Of a DNA stretch of 64,000 nucleotides, positions 1 to 10,777 are shown in pieces; position 1 is the first letter of the stretch, and each line of letters starts with the position of its first letter. Below the pieces are notes generated by a model. It was not told the DNA's origin. It ran no database searches and saw only the letters and a program-made list of their open reading frames with translations. Both the position numbers and the translations under genes were made by a program. Origin of the DNA: Croceicoccus hydrothermalis (GTDB lineage: Bacteria; Pseudomonadota; Alphaproteobacteria; Sphingomonadales; Sphingomonadaceae); contig NZ_JAIQCI010000006.1 of assembly GCF_022378335.1 (NCBI RefSeq), forward strand, positions 62,001 through 126,000, read 5' to 3'.

Positions 1-1178
1 TACAGCGCGGCCGCCTCGCTCGACTTTTCATAGCCGAGGTAGATGTCGGCCAGCGTCATCGCGTCCTTGCCAGTCGCGGCGTTGCGGGCGCCGGCGGCGT
101 CGGTATTGATTTCCGCCAACACCGAGTCATAGCGCGCATTGGCGGTCGAGAGCGTCTCGGTCACGGCCTGCGCATTGCGGTCGAGAACGCCCGCTTCGAT
201 ACCGGCATTGGCGACGGCGCGTGCCTCGCCCGGACGCAGGCGGGGGTCGGTCTGGTACAGATAGGCGAGAAACTGACGCTCGTCCGAAATCGCATTCTCA
301 CGCAGCATCAGCCGCAGGAGGTCGAGCTCTTCCTCCTCGGTATAGGGGGAGAGCGAAGCGACCACGCTATAGGCCTGCTTGCGCTGATCCGTGCTGGGCG
401 ATGCCTCGAGCGTGCGCAGGGCCCATTCGAAAGCCTGATCGTTGAGACCGTTGTTCGCCGCCACGGCGAGACCGCGGAAGACGAGATCGGTCTGCGGCTG
501 ACCGGTGGCGGTGCGGCGCGCCTCGATCGCGTCATTCAGCTTCACCAGGCCTTCTTCGTGCATGTTGTCGGCCAGATAGCTCTCGGCGAGCAGCATGCGG
601 ACGTCGTTCTCGGTATAACCGGCGGCGATCGCCTTGGGCAGCGCCTCGCGCGCACCGGCATAATCGCCCGAATCATAGGCGAGAGCGCCCGAGAAATACT
701 GATAGGTGGGCACGTTCTCCGCCGGGGCCAACCCGCTGGCGAGCATCATATCGATGCCGCGCTTCTGAAGCGTCGGGTCGAACATCAGCTGCCCTGCGTT
801 CAGCGCGATCTGACCGACGAAATACCGGTCGTCCGGCTTCGTCGCGGCGGCGGCGGCGGCGTCGATCTTCGCGCGAATACCGCCGAGTGCCTGATCCACG
901 CTGTTCTGCGCCGCGGTCAACTGCGCCTGCGCCTGCTGCTTTGCGGCGGGTTCGCGCGCGCTGACGAAAGCCTGACGCGCCTGCTGCGCCTGCTGCGAGG
1001 CGGTGGTGACGGCGGCGTTTTCCTTCGCGCCCTGAACGGCCGTCTGCAGTTCGGCGGCGGTGGGACGGAATTCCTTCGAAATCTTGATATCCTGCGCCAT
1101 CGCGGGCGCTGCACCCGCACCAACGGCGCCGGTCGAAAGCGCGAGCGCGAGCGCAATGCGGGAAATGGAACGTTTCAT
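1..1178 (-). CDS. Exported TPR-like repeat protein (C-terminus cut by window edge)
   Basis: The gene runs off the left edge, so only about 392 N-terminal residues are visible. The start has a signal peptide (MKRSISRIALALALS...) ending near APAMAQ, so the product is exported. After an Ala/Gln-rich helical stretch (about 40-110) come helical repeats of TPR character, including ALAYDSGDYAGAREALPKAI. A GGAG ribosome site precedes two in-frame ATGs two codons apart (1184 and 1178). The second has the better spacing to a typical signal peptide. It is divergent from gyrA. The role is unknown; TPR-like proteins usually act as periplasmic scaffolds. The repeat family is inferred by eye. Confidence 0.7.
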   Translation of the reverse strand, partial: MKRSISRIALALALSTGAVGAGAAPAMAQDIKISKEFRPTAAELQTAVQGAKENAAVTTASQQAQQARQAFVSAREPAAKQQAQAQLTAAQNSVDQALGGIRAKIDAAAAAATKPDDRYFVGQIALNAGQLMFDPTLQKRGIDMMLASGLAPAENVPTYQYFSGALAYDSGDYAGAREALPKAIAAGYTENDVRMLLAESYLADNMHEEGLVKLNDAIEARRTATGQPQTDLVFRGLAVAANNGLNDQAFEWALRTLEASPSTDQRKQAYSVVASLSPYTEEEELDLLRLMLRENAISDERQFLAYLYQTDPRLRPGEARAVANAGIEAGVLDRNAQAVTETLSTANARYDSVLAEINTDAAGARNAATGKDAMTLADIYLGYEKSSEAAAL

Positions 1179-1500
1179 ATTCATCTTTCTCCACCAAAAC
1201 TTGACAGCCAGCGGGCTTTCGCCACTGACCGAACGAAACACACATGGCGTCAAATGCCGCCAAAAATCCGCGAACGCAACCGTGCCCCGCGTCATCTCTC
1301 TTGCCCGCCTTATGCGGGGGATACGCTGAATAGCGATTGAATGGGCTGCGCGAACGATCCGCCTGACCCTGTGGAAAAGCATGGGGTCGCGGCCCGGGCG
1401 AAGGGTCGTTCGACTGGCATTCGCGCGCCCCGTGCCCTAGGGTCGCGGCGCACCGGCGAATGTCCGGACAATGACAGTTGATAAAAGAGAGCCAACCGGC
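1179..1500. other. Intergenic region between divergent TPR gene and gyrA
   Basis: About 320 bp separate the two divergent starts, so promoters for both genes should lie here. I see no convincing small gene, RNA fold or operator. The reading frames that cross it have no family-like sequence. Confidence 0.5.
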
Positions 1501-4275
1501 GTGAACGACCTGACCGATACCCTCCCTCAGCGCGGGCCCGACATCGAACCGATCGACATCGTCGATGAGATGAAGTCCAGCTATCTCGATTACGCGATGA
1601 GCGTGATCGTATCGCGTGCGCTTCCCGACGTGCGCGACGGGCTGAAACCGGTGCACCGCCGCATCCTCTACAGCTGTCAGGAAGCGGGATACGTCGCGGG
1701 ACGCCCCTATCGCAAGTCGAGCCGCATCGTCGGCGACGTCATGGGTAAGTATCACCCCCATGGCGACAGCGCGATCTACGACGCGCTGGCCCGCATGACG
1801 CAGGATTGGTCGATGCGCCTTCCGCTCATCGACGGGCAGGGCAATTTCGGCTCGATGGATCCCGATCCGCCCGCCGCCATGCGCTATACCGAGGCGCGGC
1901 TGGCGAAGGTTTCGGAATCGCTGCTTTCCGACATCGACAAGAACACCGTCGATTTCATCGACAATTACGACGGCAGCGAGAGCGAGCCTTCGGTCCTCCC
2001 CGCACGCTACCCCAACCTTCTGGTGAACGGCGCGGGCGGCATCGCGGTCGGCATGGCGACGAACATTCCCCCGCACAATCTGGGCGAGGTGATCAACGGC
2101 ACGCTGGCGATGATGGACAATCCCGCCATCACCGTCGATGAACTGTTCGAGATCATTCCCGGTCCCGATTTCCCCACCGCGCCGCTCATCTTGGGGCAGA
2201 CCGGCGCGCGTGCCGCCTATCGCGAAGGGCGCGGCTCCGTCCTGATGCGCTGCCGCCACGAGATCGAGACGGCGCGCGGCGACAAGCGTTCCATCGTGCT
2301 GACCTCCATCCCCTATCAGGTGGGGAAGAACAACCTGGTCGAGAAGATCGCCGAGGCCGCAAAGGACAAGCGGATCGAGGGCGTGTCCGACATTCGCGAC
2401 GAATCCAACCGGGAGGGCATGCGCGTCGTCGTCGATCTGAAACGCGACGCCACGCCGGAGGTGGTGCTGAACCAGATCTGGCGCCACACGCCTGCACAAT
2501 CGAGCTTCCCCGCCAATATGCTGGCGATCAGCGGCGGGCGTCCAATGACGCTGACGCTGCGCGATTTCCTTTCCCTGTTCATCCGCTTCCGCGAAGAGGT
2601 CATCACCCGGCGCACCAAGTTCGAGCTGAACAAGGCGCGCGAACGGGCGCATATCTTGCTCGGCCTCGTGATCGCGGTGACCAATCTCGACGAGGTGGTG
2701 CGCATCATCCGCGGGTCGGCGACCCCTGCCCTCGCCCGCGAAACCCTGCTGAAACGCGAATGGCCGATCGGCGATATCGCGCAATATCTGCGCCTGGTCG
2801 AAGCGATCGAGAGCGACGAGCACGAGGACAAGGACGCGACCTATCGTCTGTCCGAAACGCAGGTACGCGCCATCCTCGATCTGCGGCTGCACCGGCTTAC
2901 CGCGCTCGGCCGCGACGAAATCGGCGAGGAGCTGGAAAAGCTCGCCAGGGCGATTGCCGAATATCTCGAAATCCTGTCCGACCGGGCAAAGCTCTATGCC
3001 GTCATGCGCGAGGAGCTGACGCAGGTGCGCGACACCTATGCGACGCCGCGCCTGTCCGAAATCGCACCGGCCTGGGACGGGCTCGAGGACGAGGACCTGA
3101 TCGAACGGGACGAGATGGTCGTGACCGTGACGATGGACGGTTATATCAAGCGGACCCCGCTTTCGACCTTCCGCGCGCAGAACCGCGGCGGCAAGGGCCG
3201 CGCCGGCATGGCGACGAAGGACGAGGACGCCATTTCCGAGATGTTCGTGACGAGCACGCACAACCCGGTGCTGTTCTTCGCCAGCTCGGGCAAGGTCTAT
3301 CGCCTCAAGGTCTGGAAACTGCCCGAAGGCGGTCCGGCGACGCGGGGCCGACCGATCGTCAACCTGCTCCCCTCACTCGACAAGGATGAAAGCATCGCGA
3401 CCGTGCTGCCCTTGCCGGAGGATGAGGAAGGCTGGGGCGCGTTGAATGTCGTGTTTGCGACGGCGAAGGGCAACGTGCGCCGCAATTCGATGGATGCGTT
3501 CGCCAATATCCCGTCCAATGGCAAATTCGCGATGCGGTTCGACGACGACAGCGATGACCGCCTCATCGGCGTGGCCTTGCTGGAAAGCGGGGACGACGTT
3601 CTGCTCGCCACGCGGCAGGGCAAGGCGATACGTTTCGACGGAGAAGACGTACGCGAGTTTCAGAGCCGTACCTCCACCGGCGTGCGCGGCATGCGATTGA
3701 AGGACGATGACGAGGTCGTCTCGCTCTCCATCCTCGCCGGCGGAACCGCGACGCCGGAGGAACGCGACGCCTATCTGCGCATCGCCCCGTGGAAGAATGG
3801 CGACGATGCGACCGGCCTGTCCGACGATCACGCCGCCATGGCGGAAGCGGAGGAGTTCATCCTCACCATCTGTCAGAACGGCTATGGCAAGCTGTCCTCG
3901 GCTTACGAATACCGGCGCACCGGGCGCGGCGGTCAGGGTATCACCAATATCGACAATATCGCCCGCAACGGGCTCGTCGTGGCGAGCTTCAAGGCGGAAA
4001 AGACCGATCAGCTCATGCTCGTCACCGATCAGGCGAAACTGATCCGCATCGGGCTGGACAGCCTGCGCGTGATTGGACGGAGCAGCGCGGGTGTTCGCCT
4101 GTTCAATGTCGGCAAGAACGAGCATGTCGTATCGGTCGCGTTGATTGACGACGATGAAACGCCCGAAAACGCGGCCGAAGAGGCGATCGTGGAGGAAATG
4201 GTCGCCCGCGATACGCCCGTGACCACACCCGAAACCACGCAGGACCGCGACGACCCGACGCCGACGGATGTGTAA
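1501..4275 (+). CDS. gyrA: DNA gyrase subunit A
   Basis: GyrA is the breakage-reunion subunit of the A2B2 gyrase that introduces negative supercoils. From the GTG at 1501 the protein is 924 residues. The WHD core carries [10 protein letters not shown] (84-93 region) and catalytic Tyr129 in AAMRYTE. A GyrA-box-like QNRGGKG at about 560-566 heads the C-terminal beta-pinwheel and argues for GyrA rather than ParC. The quinolone-determining positions are wild-type Ser90 and Asp94. An in-frame ATG at 1471 adds ten residues but has no ribosome site, while AGAGAG stands nine bases before the GTG, so I prefer 1501. The tail is acidic and low in complexity. Confidence 0.97.
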   Translation: MNDLTDTLPQRGPDIEPIDIVDEMKSSYLDYAMSVIVSRALPDVRDGLKPVHRRILYSCQEAGYVAGRPYRKSSRIVGDVMGKYHPHGDSAIYDALARMTQDWSMRLPLIDGQGNFGSMDPDPPAAMRYTEARLAKVSESLLSDIDKNTVDFIDNYDGSESEPSVLPARYPNLLVNGAGGIAVGMATNIPPHNLGEVINGTLAMMDNPAITVDELFEIIPGPDFPTAPLILGQTGARAAYREGRGSVLMRCRHEIETARGDKRSIVLTSIPYQVGKNNLVEKIAEAAKDKRIEGVSDIRDESNREGMRVVVDLKRDATPEVVLNQIWRHTPAQSSFPANMLAISGGRPMTLTLRDFLSLFIRFREEVITRRTKFELNKARERAHILLGLVIAVTNLDEVVRIIRGSATPALARETLLKREWPIGDIAQYLRLVEAIESDEHEDKDATYRLSETQVRAILDLRLHRLTALGRDEIGEELEKLARAIAEYLEILSDRAKLYAVMREELTQVRDTYATPRLSEIAPAWDGLEDEDLIERDEMVVTVTMDGYIKRTPLSTFRAQNRGGKGRAGMATKDEDAISEMFVTSTHNPVLFFASSGKVYRLKVWKLPEGGPATRGRPIVNLLPSLDKDESIATVLPLPEDEEGWGALNVVFATAKGNVRRNSMDAFANIPSNGKFAMRFDDDSDDRLIGVALLESGDDVLLATRQGKAIRFDGEDVREFQSRTSTGVRGMRLKDDDEVVSLSILAGGTATPEERDAYLRIAPWKNGDDATGLSDDHAAMAEAEEFILTICQNGYGKLSSAYEYRRTGRGGQGITNIDNIARNGLVVASFKAEKTDQLMLVTDQAKLIRIGLDSLRVIGRSSAGVRLFNVGKNEHVVSVALIDDDETPENAAEEAIVEEMVARDTPVTTPETTQDRDDPTPTDV

Positions 4276-4282
4276 AGGTGCC

Positions 4283-4316
4283 GTCCGCCTCAGCCGCGCT
4301 CGCGCCTGAGGCGGAC
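4283..4316. terminator. Hairpin between convergent gyrA and YhhN-family gene
   Basis: An 11-bp perfect stem (GTCCGCCTCAG pairing with CTGAGGCGGAC) lies just after the gyrA stop and overlaps the last codons of the opposing gene. Neither side has a clear T-tract, so termination is plausible but not shown. Confidence 0.45.
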
Positions 4317-4946
4317 GACCACCCCGGTGCAGATCATCAGCACGCCCGTATAATAAAGCGGCCAGACCAGCGATCCCGCCACGGCAACGCTGCGCAGCGG
4401 ACCGTTGACCGCGATCAACAGCAGGTCCGACAGCACGAACAGAACCGCCCCCGCCCCGATGCGGTAGCGTGAAAACCGGCTTTGCCACGCCATCGCCGCC
4501 ATCGCACCGAGAATCAGCGCATAGCCCGCCACCATCCAGCGCCCCTCACCCCCGAATGCGAGCAGATACGCATCGAGCGGCACACCGATGGCCAAGGCGA
4601 TCCCGACCAGCCTTTGCGACCGGGCCGGATTGACCCGCCGGTTGCGCGCGAACAGCCAGATGGCGAGCAAATGGCCGATGGCGTGCAGCACGCCGCCCGC
4701 CGCCAGCCACAATTCCTGCGCCATGTCGGCCAGTGCGTAGAGTGTCATCACTCCGGCAATAAGCGCGCCATCACGGCCCAGATGGCGTTGAAACGCATAA
4801 ATCGCCAAAGCGCCGACGGCCGCGCCCTTCCATGCGATCTGGTAAAGGCCGGGCACGGCGCCGCCCGCAACGAACCACCAGCTAACCCCGAAAAACAGGC
4901 TGAGCAGCAGCCAGGGCCGTCGTTCGATCAAAGCGCGCTTTACCAT
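4290..4946 (-). CDS. Lysoplasmalogenase-like YhhN/TMEM86 family membrane protein
   Basis: A 218-residue, almost entirely hydrophobic protein with about seven or eight membrane segments, matching the length and layout of the YhhN (TMEM86) family. Characterised members hydrolyse the vinyl-ether bond of lysoplasmalogens. Bacteria of this group are not known plasmalogen makers, so the substrate is uncertain. Conserved acidic residues within helices (ALADMAQELW, GVPLDAYLL, VLSDLLL) fit the family. The ATG at 4946 follows AAGGGA with six-base spacing; a longer start at 5006 has no such site. It is convergent with gyrA and divergent from trmFO. Confidence 0.75.
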   Translation of the reverse strand: MVKRALIERRPWLLLSLFFGVSWWFVAGGAVPGLYQIAWKGAAVGALAIYAFQRHLGRDGALIAGVMTLYALADMAQELWLAAGGVLHAIGHLLAIWLFARNRRVNPARSQRLVGIALAIGVPLDAYLLAFGGEGRWMVAGYALILGAMAAMAWQSRFSRYRIGAGAVLFVLSDLLLIAVNGPLRSVAVAGSLVWPLYYTGVLMICTGVVVRLRRERG

Positions 4947-5022
4947 GGGTTCCCTTAGCAATTCGGTACAATGGCCCTGATTGCATTTGCCAAGCCGCCT
5001 GCGCAATCGCTAACCCGCCGGT

Positions 5023-6405
5023 ATGAAACACGATATCCATATTATCGGCGGCGGTCTCGCCGGGAGCGAGGCGGCATGGCAACTGGCACAGCGCGGATTT
5101 CGCGTGCGCCTGTCCGAAATGCGCGGCGGCGGCGGCGGCACGACCCCGGCGCATCATTCCGATTCGCTGGCGGAGCTGGTATGCTCCAACTCGTTCCGGT
5201 CGGACGACGATACGTCGAACGCGGTCGGCCTGCTCCACCATGAAATGCGGCAATTGAATTCGGTCATCATGGCCGCGGCGGAAAAGGCGCGAGTCCCCGC
5301 CGGTTCGGCGCTGGCCGTGGACCGCGACGTGTTCAGCGCGAACGTGGAACGCACGCTTACCGACCATCCCAACATCACCATCGTGCGCGAAAAGATCGAC
5401 CGGCTTCCGTCGGACGGCCCGACCATCGTCGCGACCGGCCCGCTGACCGCGGCAGCCCTTGCCGACAGCATCGGACAGGCGACGGGCCGCGACAGCCTCG
5501 CCTTTTTCGATGCGATCGCGCCCATCGTCTACCGCGACAGCATCGACATGGACATCTGCTGGATCCAGTCGCGCTGGAACAAGGTATCCGGTCCGGAAAG
5601 TGAGGGGCAGGAGGGCGATTACATCAATTGCCCGATGACGAAGGAGCAATATCTCGCCTTTCATCAAGGCCTGCTCGACGGGGAAAAGACCGAGTTCAAG
5701 GAGTGGGAGAAGGACACCCCCTATTTCGAGGGCTGCATGCCGATCGAGGTGATGGCGGCGCGCGGCGTGGACACGTTGCGCTATGGCCCGATGAAGCCCG
5801 TGGGCCTCGACAATCCGCGCGACACCACGCCCGAATTTCCGCAGGGGCGCTGGCCCTATGCCGTGGTGCAATTGCGCCAGGACAACCGGCTCGGCACGCT
5901 GTGGAACATGGTCGGTTTTCAGACGAAGCTGAAATGGGGCGCACAAAAGGAATTGTTCCGCACCATTCCGGGTCTTGAGAATGCGGAGTTCGCGCGATTG
6001 GGCGGATTGCATCGCAACACGTTTCTCAATTCGCCCGAACTGCTCGACCGGCAACTCCGTTTGCGCGGGGCGGACCATGTGCGCTTTGCCGGCCAGATCA
6101 CCGGCTGCGAAGGCTATGTCGAAAGCAGCGCGGTCGGGCTGATGGCCGGCTTGATGGCGGCGGCGGAGCTTTCGGGAACGCCGTGGACAGCGCCGCCGCG
6201 AACGACGGCGATGGGCGCGTTGCTGTCGCACATCACCGGCGATGCCGAGGCGGAAAGCTATCAGCCGATGAACGTCAATTTTGGCCTGTTCCCGCCGCCG
6301 GAGGACAAGGTGAAGAAGAAGGAGCGCAAGCTGTTCTACACCGCCCGCGCAAAACAGGATTTCCCCGAATGGCAGAACACGCTGCGCAGCCCCGCGCCCG
6401 CGTGA
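5023..6405 (+). CDS. trmFO: Methylenetetrahydrofolate-tRNA-(uracil-54-C5)-methyltransferase TrmFO
   Basis: This FAD- and folate-dependent enzyme makes ribothymidine at position 54 of tRNA, using the methylene group of 5,10-methylene-THF. The 460-residue length is normal. The FAD dinucleotide motif is at 9-14 (GGGLAG). Cys54 (LVCSNSFRS) and Cys238 (FEGCMPIEV) match the two cysteines known from the Bacillus enzyme. A Gly-rich loop at 35-39 is slightly expanded. The stop codon directly abuts the stop of the next, opposing gene with no base between them. Confidence 0.96.
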   Translation: MKHDIHIIGGGLAGSEAAWQLAQRGFRVRLSEMRGGGGGTTPAHHSDSLAELVCSNSFRSDDDTSNAVGLLHHEMRQLNSVIMAAAEKARVPAGSALAVDRDVFSANVERTLTDHPNITIVREKIDRLPSDGPTIVATGPLTAAALADSIGQATGRDSLAFFDAIAPIVYRDSIDMDICWIQSRWNKVSGPESEGQEGDYINCPMTKEQYLAFHQGLLDGEKTEFKEWEKDTPYFEGCMPIEVMAARGVDTLRYGPMKPVGLDNPRDTTPEFPQGRWPYAVVQLRQDNRLGTLWNMVGFQTKLKWGAQKELFRTIPGLENAEFARLGGLHRNTFLNSPELLDRQLRLRGADHVRFAGQITGCEGYVESSAVGLMAGLMAAAELSGTPWTAPPRTTAMGALLSHITGDAEAESYQPMNVNFGLFPPPEDKVKKKERKLFYTARAKQDFPEWQNTLRSPAPA

Positions 6406-6873
6406 TCAGCAATTGCAGCGCGGCTTTCGCGGTTTCGTCGGGCTGCGCGTGGTGGCGAATTCGGCGGCGGTAAGCTGCCCGTTGCCATTCGCGTCGGCCT
6501 TTTCGAACTTGTCGACGGTGGTGACGGCCCATTCCTCGAAGGTGAGAAGATTGTTGCCGTCCTTGTCGAGCTTGCGAAACGCATTGACGCGGGTGGACAG
6601 CATCTCATTGCGGGTAATGATGCTGTCGTTGTTGCGGTCGTAACGGGCGAAGCGTTTCTGCTCCTTTGTCATTTCGATCGCTTCGGGAAGGGCGGGCCCG
6701 CGCATATCCGCGACGTCGGCGGATGGCAGGGCGTCGGGCTGCTTCGGTTCGGCGGTGGGCGCGGGTTCGGGCGGCGGCGGGCCGGGCGCCTCGATCGCGC
6801 GCCCCTGCCACCAGAAAAGCCCGATGGCGACCAGCACGAGCGCACCCAATGCGCCCAAAAGTGTCCTGTTCAT
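6406..6873 (-). CDS. Membrane-anchored EF-hand calcium-binding protein
   Basis: A 155-residue protein with an N-terminal membrane anchor or uncleaved signal (about 5-22), a Pro-rich linker (30-50) and three EF-hand loops at 79-90, 103-114 and 127-138. Each loop has Asp at position 1, Asp/Asn at 3 and 5, and Glu at 12. The C-terminus ends in Lys/Arg and two cysteines (CNC). It probably binds calcium in the periplasm; no enzyme domain is present. The ATG at 6873 follows AGGGG. A longer in-frame start (7008) would place residues before the membrane segment and is unlikely. Function beyond calcium binding is unknown. Confidence 0.82.
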   Translation of the reverse strand: MNRTLLGALGALVLVAIGLFWWQGRAIEAPGPPPPEPAPTAEPKQPDALPSADVADMRGPALPEAIEMTKEQKRFARYDRNNDSIITRNEMLSTRVNAFRKLDKDGNNLLTFEEWAVTTVDKFEKADANGNGQLTAAEFATTRSPTKPRKPRCNC

Positions 6874-6937
6874 GGTTTGCGACCCCTGACAAGTGATATC
6901 GTCAGAGTATAGAGGCGCGCCCCGAAATACAAAATGA

Positions 6938-7603
6938 TTAAGCGCCCAGCCACCCGGCGCGTACCGCCCGCGCGAAGTCTCCGGCCCCGCCGATGGGTCG
7001 GTTTTCATGCGCCGCGCGTTCGGTCATCGCCGCCAACACATTGAGTGGACGCATCGCCCGCCCCGCCCTTCGTTCGGGCGCCGGTGCCGCGCGGAGCAGT
7101 GTCATCGCGCGCGAACGCTCCGTCTCATCCCCCATATGCACCACGAAATCCGCCAATGCCCAGCGATAGGCAAGCGCCGAAACCGCCCCGCCGTTCAGCA
7201 CCTGCGAAAGTCCGGCCAACGCCGCGGCCCTGCCTTGCGCCGCCGCGGCGATGTCCACGGTCGCGAGCGGCGCATCTCCGATCATCGCCTCCCACCCGTC
7301 GACGAGTTCGGTAAGCGCGCCGCGCGCTTCTCCCCACGGGCGCAGCGCGGCCAGCAATGGCTCCCCCGCCGGCCATTCCGCGGCCGGGCGCGCGAATGTC
7401 TCCCGCCACCACGCCAGCCGCATCTGCGCCAGCATCGGTTCGCGCGAGGGATCGATCAATTGCGCCAGCCGCCGGTCCAGCGCCATGAACGCGCGCCATG
7501 CGGCCCGCGCGTGCCGCGGCGCATAGGCCAACGCCAGACGCACCGGCGGCGGGATGAGCGCGTCGATCTGCGCGGTGGTGGGTCCGTTTTCGTCGAAACT
7601 CAT
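6938..7603 (-). CDS. Squalene/phytoene synthase-like family protein
   Basis: A 221-residue protein with features of the trans-isoprenyl diphosphate synthase (head-to-head) fold: RLALAYAP near the N-terminus and QMRLAWWRETF about 60 residues on. It is shorter than true squalene or phytoene synthases (about 280-340) and I do not see two DXXXD metal motifs. It is more like the NDUFAF6-type members than an active synthase. It lies downstream of the pdhB terminator, on the same strand. The ATG at 7603 gives the family-like N-terminus. Catalysis is doubtful. Confidence 0.6.
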   Translation of the reverse strand: MSFDENGPTTAQIDALIPPPVRLALAYAPRHARAAWRAFMALDRRLAQLIDPSREPMLAQMRLAWWRETFARPAAEWPAGEPLLAALRPWGEARGALTELVDGWEAMIGDAPLATVDIAAAAQGRAAALAGLSQVLNGGAVSALAYRWALADFVVHMGDETERSRAMTLLRAAPAPERRAGRAMRPLNVLAAMTERAAHENRPIGGAGDFARAVRAGWLGA

Positions 7604-7636
7604 GGGCACCCCATCGTCGCGGCATGGGTCAGGTGC

Positions 7637-7671
7637 AAGAAAAAACCCCGGCGCGAAATTCGCACCGGGGT
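7637..7671 (-). terminator. Rho-independent terminator of the pdhA-pdhB operon
   Basis: Reading the minus strand after the pdhB stop, an approximately 12-bp stem (ACCCCGG...CCGGGGT with one internal mismatch) is followed at once by TTTTTTCTT. This is a canonical intrinsic terminator. Confidence 0.85.
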
Positions 7672-7697
7672 CTTTAACGGTCGCGTTCCCTGCGCCC

Positions 7698-9083
7698 TCA
7701 ATCCTTGTAGCAGACCTTCTTTGCCGCAGCGACGATGCTCGACGATTTGAGCAATGCGTCCTTCTCCAGATTGGCGGCATAGGGCAGCGGCACATCTTCG
7801 TTGCACACGCGCAGCACCGGCGCGTCGAGATGGTCGAACCCTTCGGTCATGCACACGGCGATGATCTCGCTCGCGATGGAGCAGGTCGGCCAGCCTTCCT
7901 CGGCAACGATCAGACGGTTCGTCTTGGCCAGGCTGTCCAGCACGGTCTTCGTGTCGAGCGGGCGAAGCGTGCGCAGGTCGATCACCTCAGCGTCGATCCC
8001 TTGCGAGGCCAGTTCCTCCGCCGCTTCCAAAGCGAGGCCCACCCCGATGGAGTAGGATACGATGGTCACGTCCGAGCCGGCCCGAACGATGCGCGCCTTG
8101 CCGATGGGCAGGACCCAGTCGTCGAGGTCCGGCAGGTCGAAGCTCTTGCCATACAGCAATTCGTTTTCGAGGAAGACGACCGGATCCTCGGTGCGGATCG
8201 CGGCCTTCAACAAGCCTTTCGCATCGGCGGCGTCATAGGGGGCGATGACCACGAGACCCGGCACGCTGGCATACCACGGGCCGTAATTCTGGCTGTGCTG
8301 CGCCGCGACGCGCGATGCCGCGCCGTTGGGGCCGCGGAACACGACCGGGCACCGCATCTGTCCGCCCGACATGTAATTCGTCTTTGCCGCCGAGTTCACG
8401 AGGTGATCGATCGCCTGCATCGCGAAGTTGAACGTCATGAACTCCACGATGGGACGAAGGCCGCCCATCGCCGCACCGGTGCCAACACCGGCAAAGCCAT
8501 ATTCGGTGATCGGCGTGTCGATCACGCGCTTGGCGCCGAACTCGTCCAGCAGTCCTTGGGTAACCTTGTACGCGCCCTGATATTCGGCGACTTCCTCACC
8601 CATGACGAACACGCGGTCGTCGGCGCGCATTTCCTCCGCCATGGCGTCGCGCAAGGCTTCGCGGACGGAGAGCGAAACCATTTTCGTGCCCTCGGGCACT
8701 TCGGGATCGCGGACGGGTTCGGCCTGCGCCTCGGACTTGGTCACTTCGGCCTCGCTCGGTTCGCGGCCGGTGTCCTTGCCCTCGCCCCCGACGTCCTTGG
8801 GCGCTTCGCTCTTGGCAGGGGCGCCGTCCTCGATGTCGCTTTCATCGCCGTCGAGCACGGCGATCACCGTGCCGACCTTCACGCCCTCGGTACCCTCGGC
8901 CACGGTCAGCTTGCCGACCGTGCCTTCGTCGATGGCCTCGAATTCCATGGTCGCCTTGTCGGTCTCGATCTCGGCGAGGATGTCGCCGGGTCCGACCTGA
9001 TCGCCTTCCTTGACCAGCCATTTGGCCAGCGTGCCCTCCTCCATCGTCGGCGAAAGGGCGGGCATCTTGATTGCGGTGGCCAT
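7698..9083 (-). CDS. pdhB: Pyruvate dehydrogenase E1 component subunit beta with N-terminal lipoyl domain
   Basis: The beta subunit of the E1 heterotetramer of pyruvate dehydrogenase, 461 residues. Residues 1-80 are a biotinyl/lipoyl domain with lipoylation Lys43 in ETDKATME. A charged, Ala/Glu-rich linker (about 85-135) follows, then the transketolase-like core with [16 protein letters not shown] and the C-terminal domain. Fusion of a lipoyl domain to E1-beta is known in alphaproteobacteria. The start codon overlaps the pdhA stop (TGATG), so the two are translationally coupled. The gene ends at a strong intrinsic terminator. Confidence 0.96.
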   Translation of the reverse strand: MATAIKMPALSPTMEEGTLAKWLVKEGDQVGPGDILAEIETDKATMEFEAIDEGTVGKLTVAEGTEGVKVGTVIAVLDGDESDIEDGAPAKSEAPKDVGGEGKDTGREPSEAEVTKSEAQAEPVRDPEVPEGTKMVSLSVREALRDAMAEEMRADDRVFVMGEEVAEYQGAYKVTQGLLDEFGAKRVIDTPITEYGFAGVGTGAAMGGLRPIVEFMTFNFAMQAIDHLVNSAAKTNYMSGGQMRCPVVFRGPNGAASRVAAQHSQNYGPWYASVPGLVVIAPYDAADAKGLLKAAIRTEDPVVFLENELLYGKSFDLPDLDDWVLPIGKARIVRAGSDVTIVSYSIGVGLALEAAEELASQGIDAEVIDLRTLRPLDTKTVLDSLAKTNRLIVAEEGWPTCSIASEIIAVCMTEGFDHLDAPVLRVCNEDVPLPYAANLEKDALLKSSSIVAAAKKVCYKD

Positions 9084-10159
9084 CAGTATTTCTCCACCAG
9101 AACGTCGGTGTAAAGTTCGGATGCGTCGGGTTCGGGCGAGCTTTCGGCGAAATCGGCGGCTTCGCTGATCTGGGCGCGAATGTCTTTTTCCAGATCCTTC
9201 AACTTGGCCTCGTCCATGCCGCGCTTGATCAGTTCGGCCTTCGCAGCCTCGATCGGATCGTGGTTTTCGCGCATGTCCTTCACCTCGTCGCGGGTGCGGT
9301 ATTTCGCCGGGTCGGACATCGAATGACCGCGATAGCGATAGGTGTTGAGTTCCATCAACACCGGCCCGCCCCCGCCACGCACATGTTCGAGCGCGATTTC
9401 GGCGGCGCTGCGCACGGCGAGCACGTCCATGCCGTCCACGTCCATGCCGGGAATGCGGAACGCGGCACCGCGGCGGTGAAATTCGGTTTCCGCGCTGGAC
9501 CGGACGGTGCTGGTGCCCATCGCATACTGATTGTTCTCGATCACGAAGATGATCGGCAATTGCCACAGGCTGGCCATGTTGAAGGTTTCGTAAACCTGCC
9601 CCTGATTGGCCGCGCCGTCGCCGAAATAGGCGAGGCAGACGCCGCCATCCTCGCGATATTTGTGCGCGAAGGCGAGCCCTGCGCCCAATGGCACCTGCGC
9701 GCCGACGATGCCGTGTCCGCCGTAAAAGGCGTGCTCGGTGCTGAACATGTGCATCGAGCCGCCCTTGCCCTTGGAGATGCCGGCCTGGCGCCCGGTCAGT
9801 TCCGCCATGATCACCTTGGGATCGATGCCGTAGGCGAGCATGTGGCCATGATCGCGATAGCCGGTGATGACGCTGTCCTTGCCCTCCGCCAATGCGGATT
9901 GCAGGCCGACGGCGACGGCTTCCTGTCCGATATAGAGGTGGCAGAACCCGCCGATCAGGCCGAGACCGTAAAGCTGGCCGGCCTTCTCCTCGAACCGGCG
10001 GATGAGCAGCATCTGCTTGTATAGGTCGAGAAGCTGCTCGTCCGATGCTTCGAACCGGCCCGTTTCCTCGAAACGATCCTGAAGCGTCGCGAGCTTGAAA
10101 TCGGGATCTTCGACCGGTGCGGTCACGCTGTCCGCTTTCGCGGCGGGCTTGTCTGACAA
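9083..10159 (-). CDS. pdhA: Pyruvate dehydrogenase E1 component subunit alpha
   Basis: The thiamine-diphosphate-binding subunit of pyruvate dehydrogenase E1, 358 residues. The ThDP motif runs from GDG (180-182) to NN (209-210). [16 protein letters not shown] is the conserved loop that in mitochondrial E1-alpha holds the phosphorylation sites. It converts pyruvate to hydroxyethyl-ThDP and, with the beta subunit, passes it to lipoyl groups. It is the first gene of the two-gene pdhA-pdhB operon; ftsB lies about 144 bp upstream on the same strand, an order typical of alphaproteobacteria. Confidence 0.97.
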   Translation of the reverse strand: MSDKPAAKADSVTAPVEDPDFKLATLQDRFEETGRFEASDEQLLDLYKQMLLIRRFEEKAGQLYGLGLIGGFCHLYIGQEAVAVGLQSALAEGKDSVITGYRDHGHMLAYGIDPKVIMAELTGRQAGISKGKGGSMHMFSTEHAFYGGHGIVGAQVPLGAGLAFAHKYREDGGVCLAYFGDGAANQGQVYETFNMASLWQLPIIFVIENNQYAMGTSTVRSSAETEFHRRGAAFRIPGMDVDGMDVLAVRSAAEIALEHVRGGGGPVLMELNTYRYRGHSMSDPAKYRTRDEVKDMRENHDPIEAAKAELIKRGMDEAKLKDLEKDIRAQISEAADFAESSPEPDASELYTDVLVEKY

Positions 10160-10303
10160 GATAGAAATCCTCGGGTTCGATCAGCCAAAGGGTCCGTCAA
10201 AAGGGCGGACCGCGTTTCACCATCCTATAGAGACGGGGAGCGCCATTGCGCAAGACGCTGCGCACCGCGCAATGCATGATTACAATGCGACGCGGGTTCA
10301 TCC

Positions 10304-10639
10304 TCAATCGCGGGGAATGACGACCTCGTCGGGATGCGCCACGTTCAGATTGCGGCGCAGCAATTCGCCGACGAGATCCGGATCGGCATTGTTGGGATCG
10401 AGCAGTTGCACACGGTTCGCGACGCGATCACGTTCGGCGCGAAGCTGCGCAAGCTCCGCCTCTCTCTGCTCCAGAAGCTGCGTCGAATCGCTCCACGCTC
10501 GTACGCCCGTCGGCCCCACGAGCGCAGTCGCACACAGCACGCCGACCGCGATCGCGGCGGTGACGCGACCCATGTTGCGACGCCGCACACGCGGGCGCGT
10601 CACGCGAATGTCGTGGGGTCTGGAACGCTTTGCGGGCAT
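10304..10639 (-). CDS. ftsB: FtsB/DivIC-type septum formation initiator protein
   Basis: A 111-residue bitopic protein: basic cytoplasmic N-terminus, one membrane segment (about 25-46), then a periplasmic coiled coil (about 52-82, with LLEQREAELAQLRAERDRV) and a short tail. This is the layout of FtsB, which joins FtsL and FtsQ at the division septum. The position just upstream of pdhA is the common place for ftsB in alphaproteobacteria. Sequence identity in this family is low, so the assignment rests on architecture and synteny. Confidence 0.8.
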   Translation of the reverse strand: MPAKRSRPHDIRVTRPRVRRRNMGRVTAAIAVGVLCATALVGPTGVRAWSDSTQLLEQREAELAQLRAERDRVANRVQLLDPNNADPDLVGELLRRNLNVAHPDEVVIPRD

Positions 10640-10777
10640 CGCGCGACAGAATCACAAAACCGCATGGGTTGCAAGCACCGACTCGTTGGAATGCCGCGAT
10701 TTTTGCGCCGAACCGATCGCGGGTGGCAGTCGCCGCCGAGAGCCCCTATGACCGGGTGCGAAAAGGAGAGCGCAACG

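Noticed and set aside
1735-1790. Fluoroquinolone-resistance mutation in gyrA
   Set aside because: The determining residues are the wild-type Ser90 and Asp94.
673-3261. Minus-strand open frame of 862 codons opposite gyrA
   Set aside because: It is the shadow of gyrA; composition is typical of GC-rich antisense frames and no family motif is seen.
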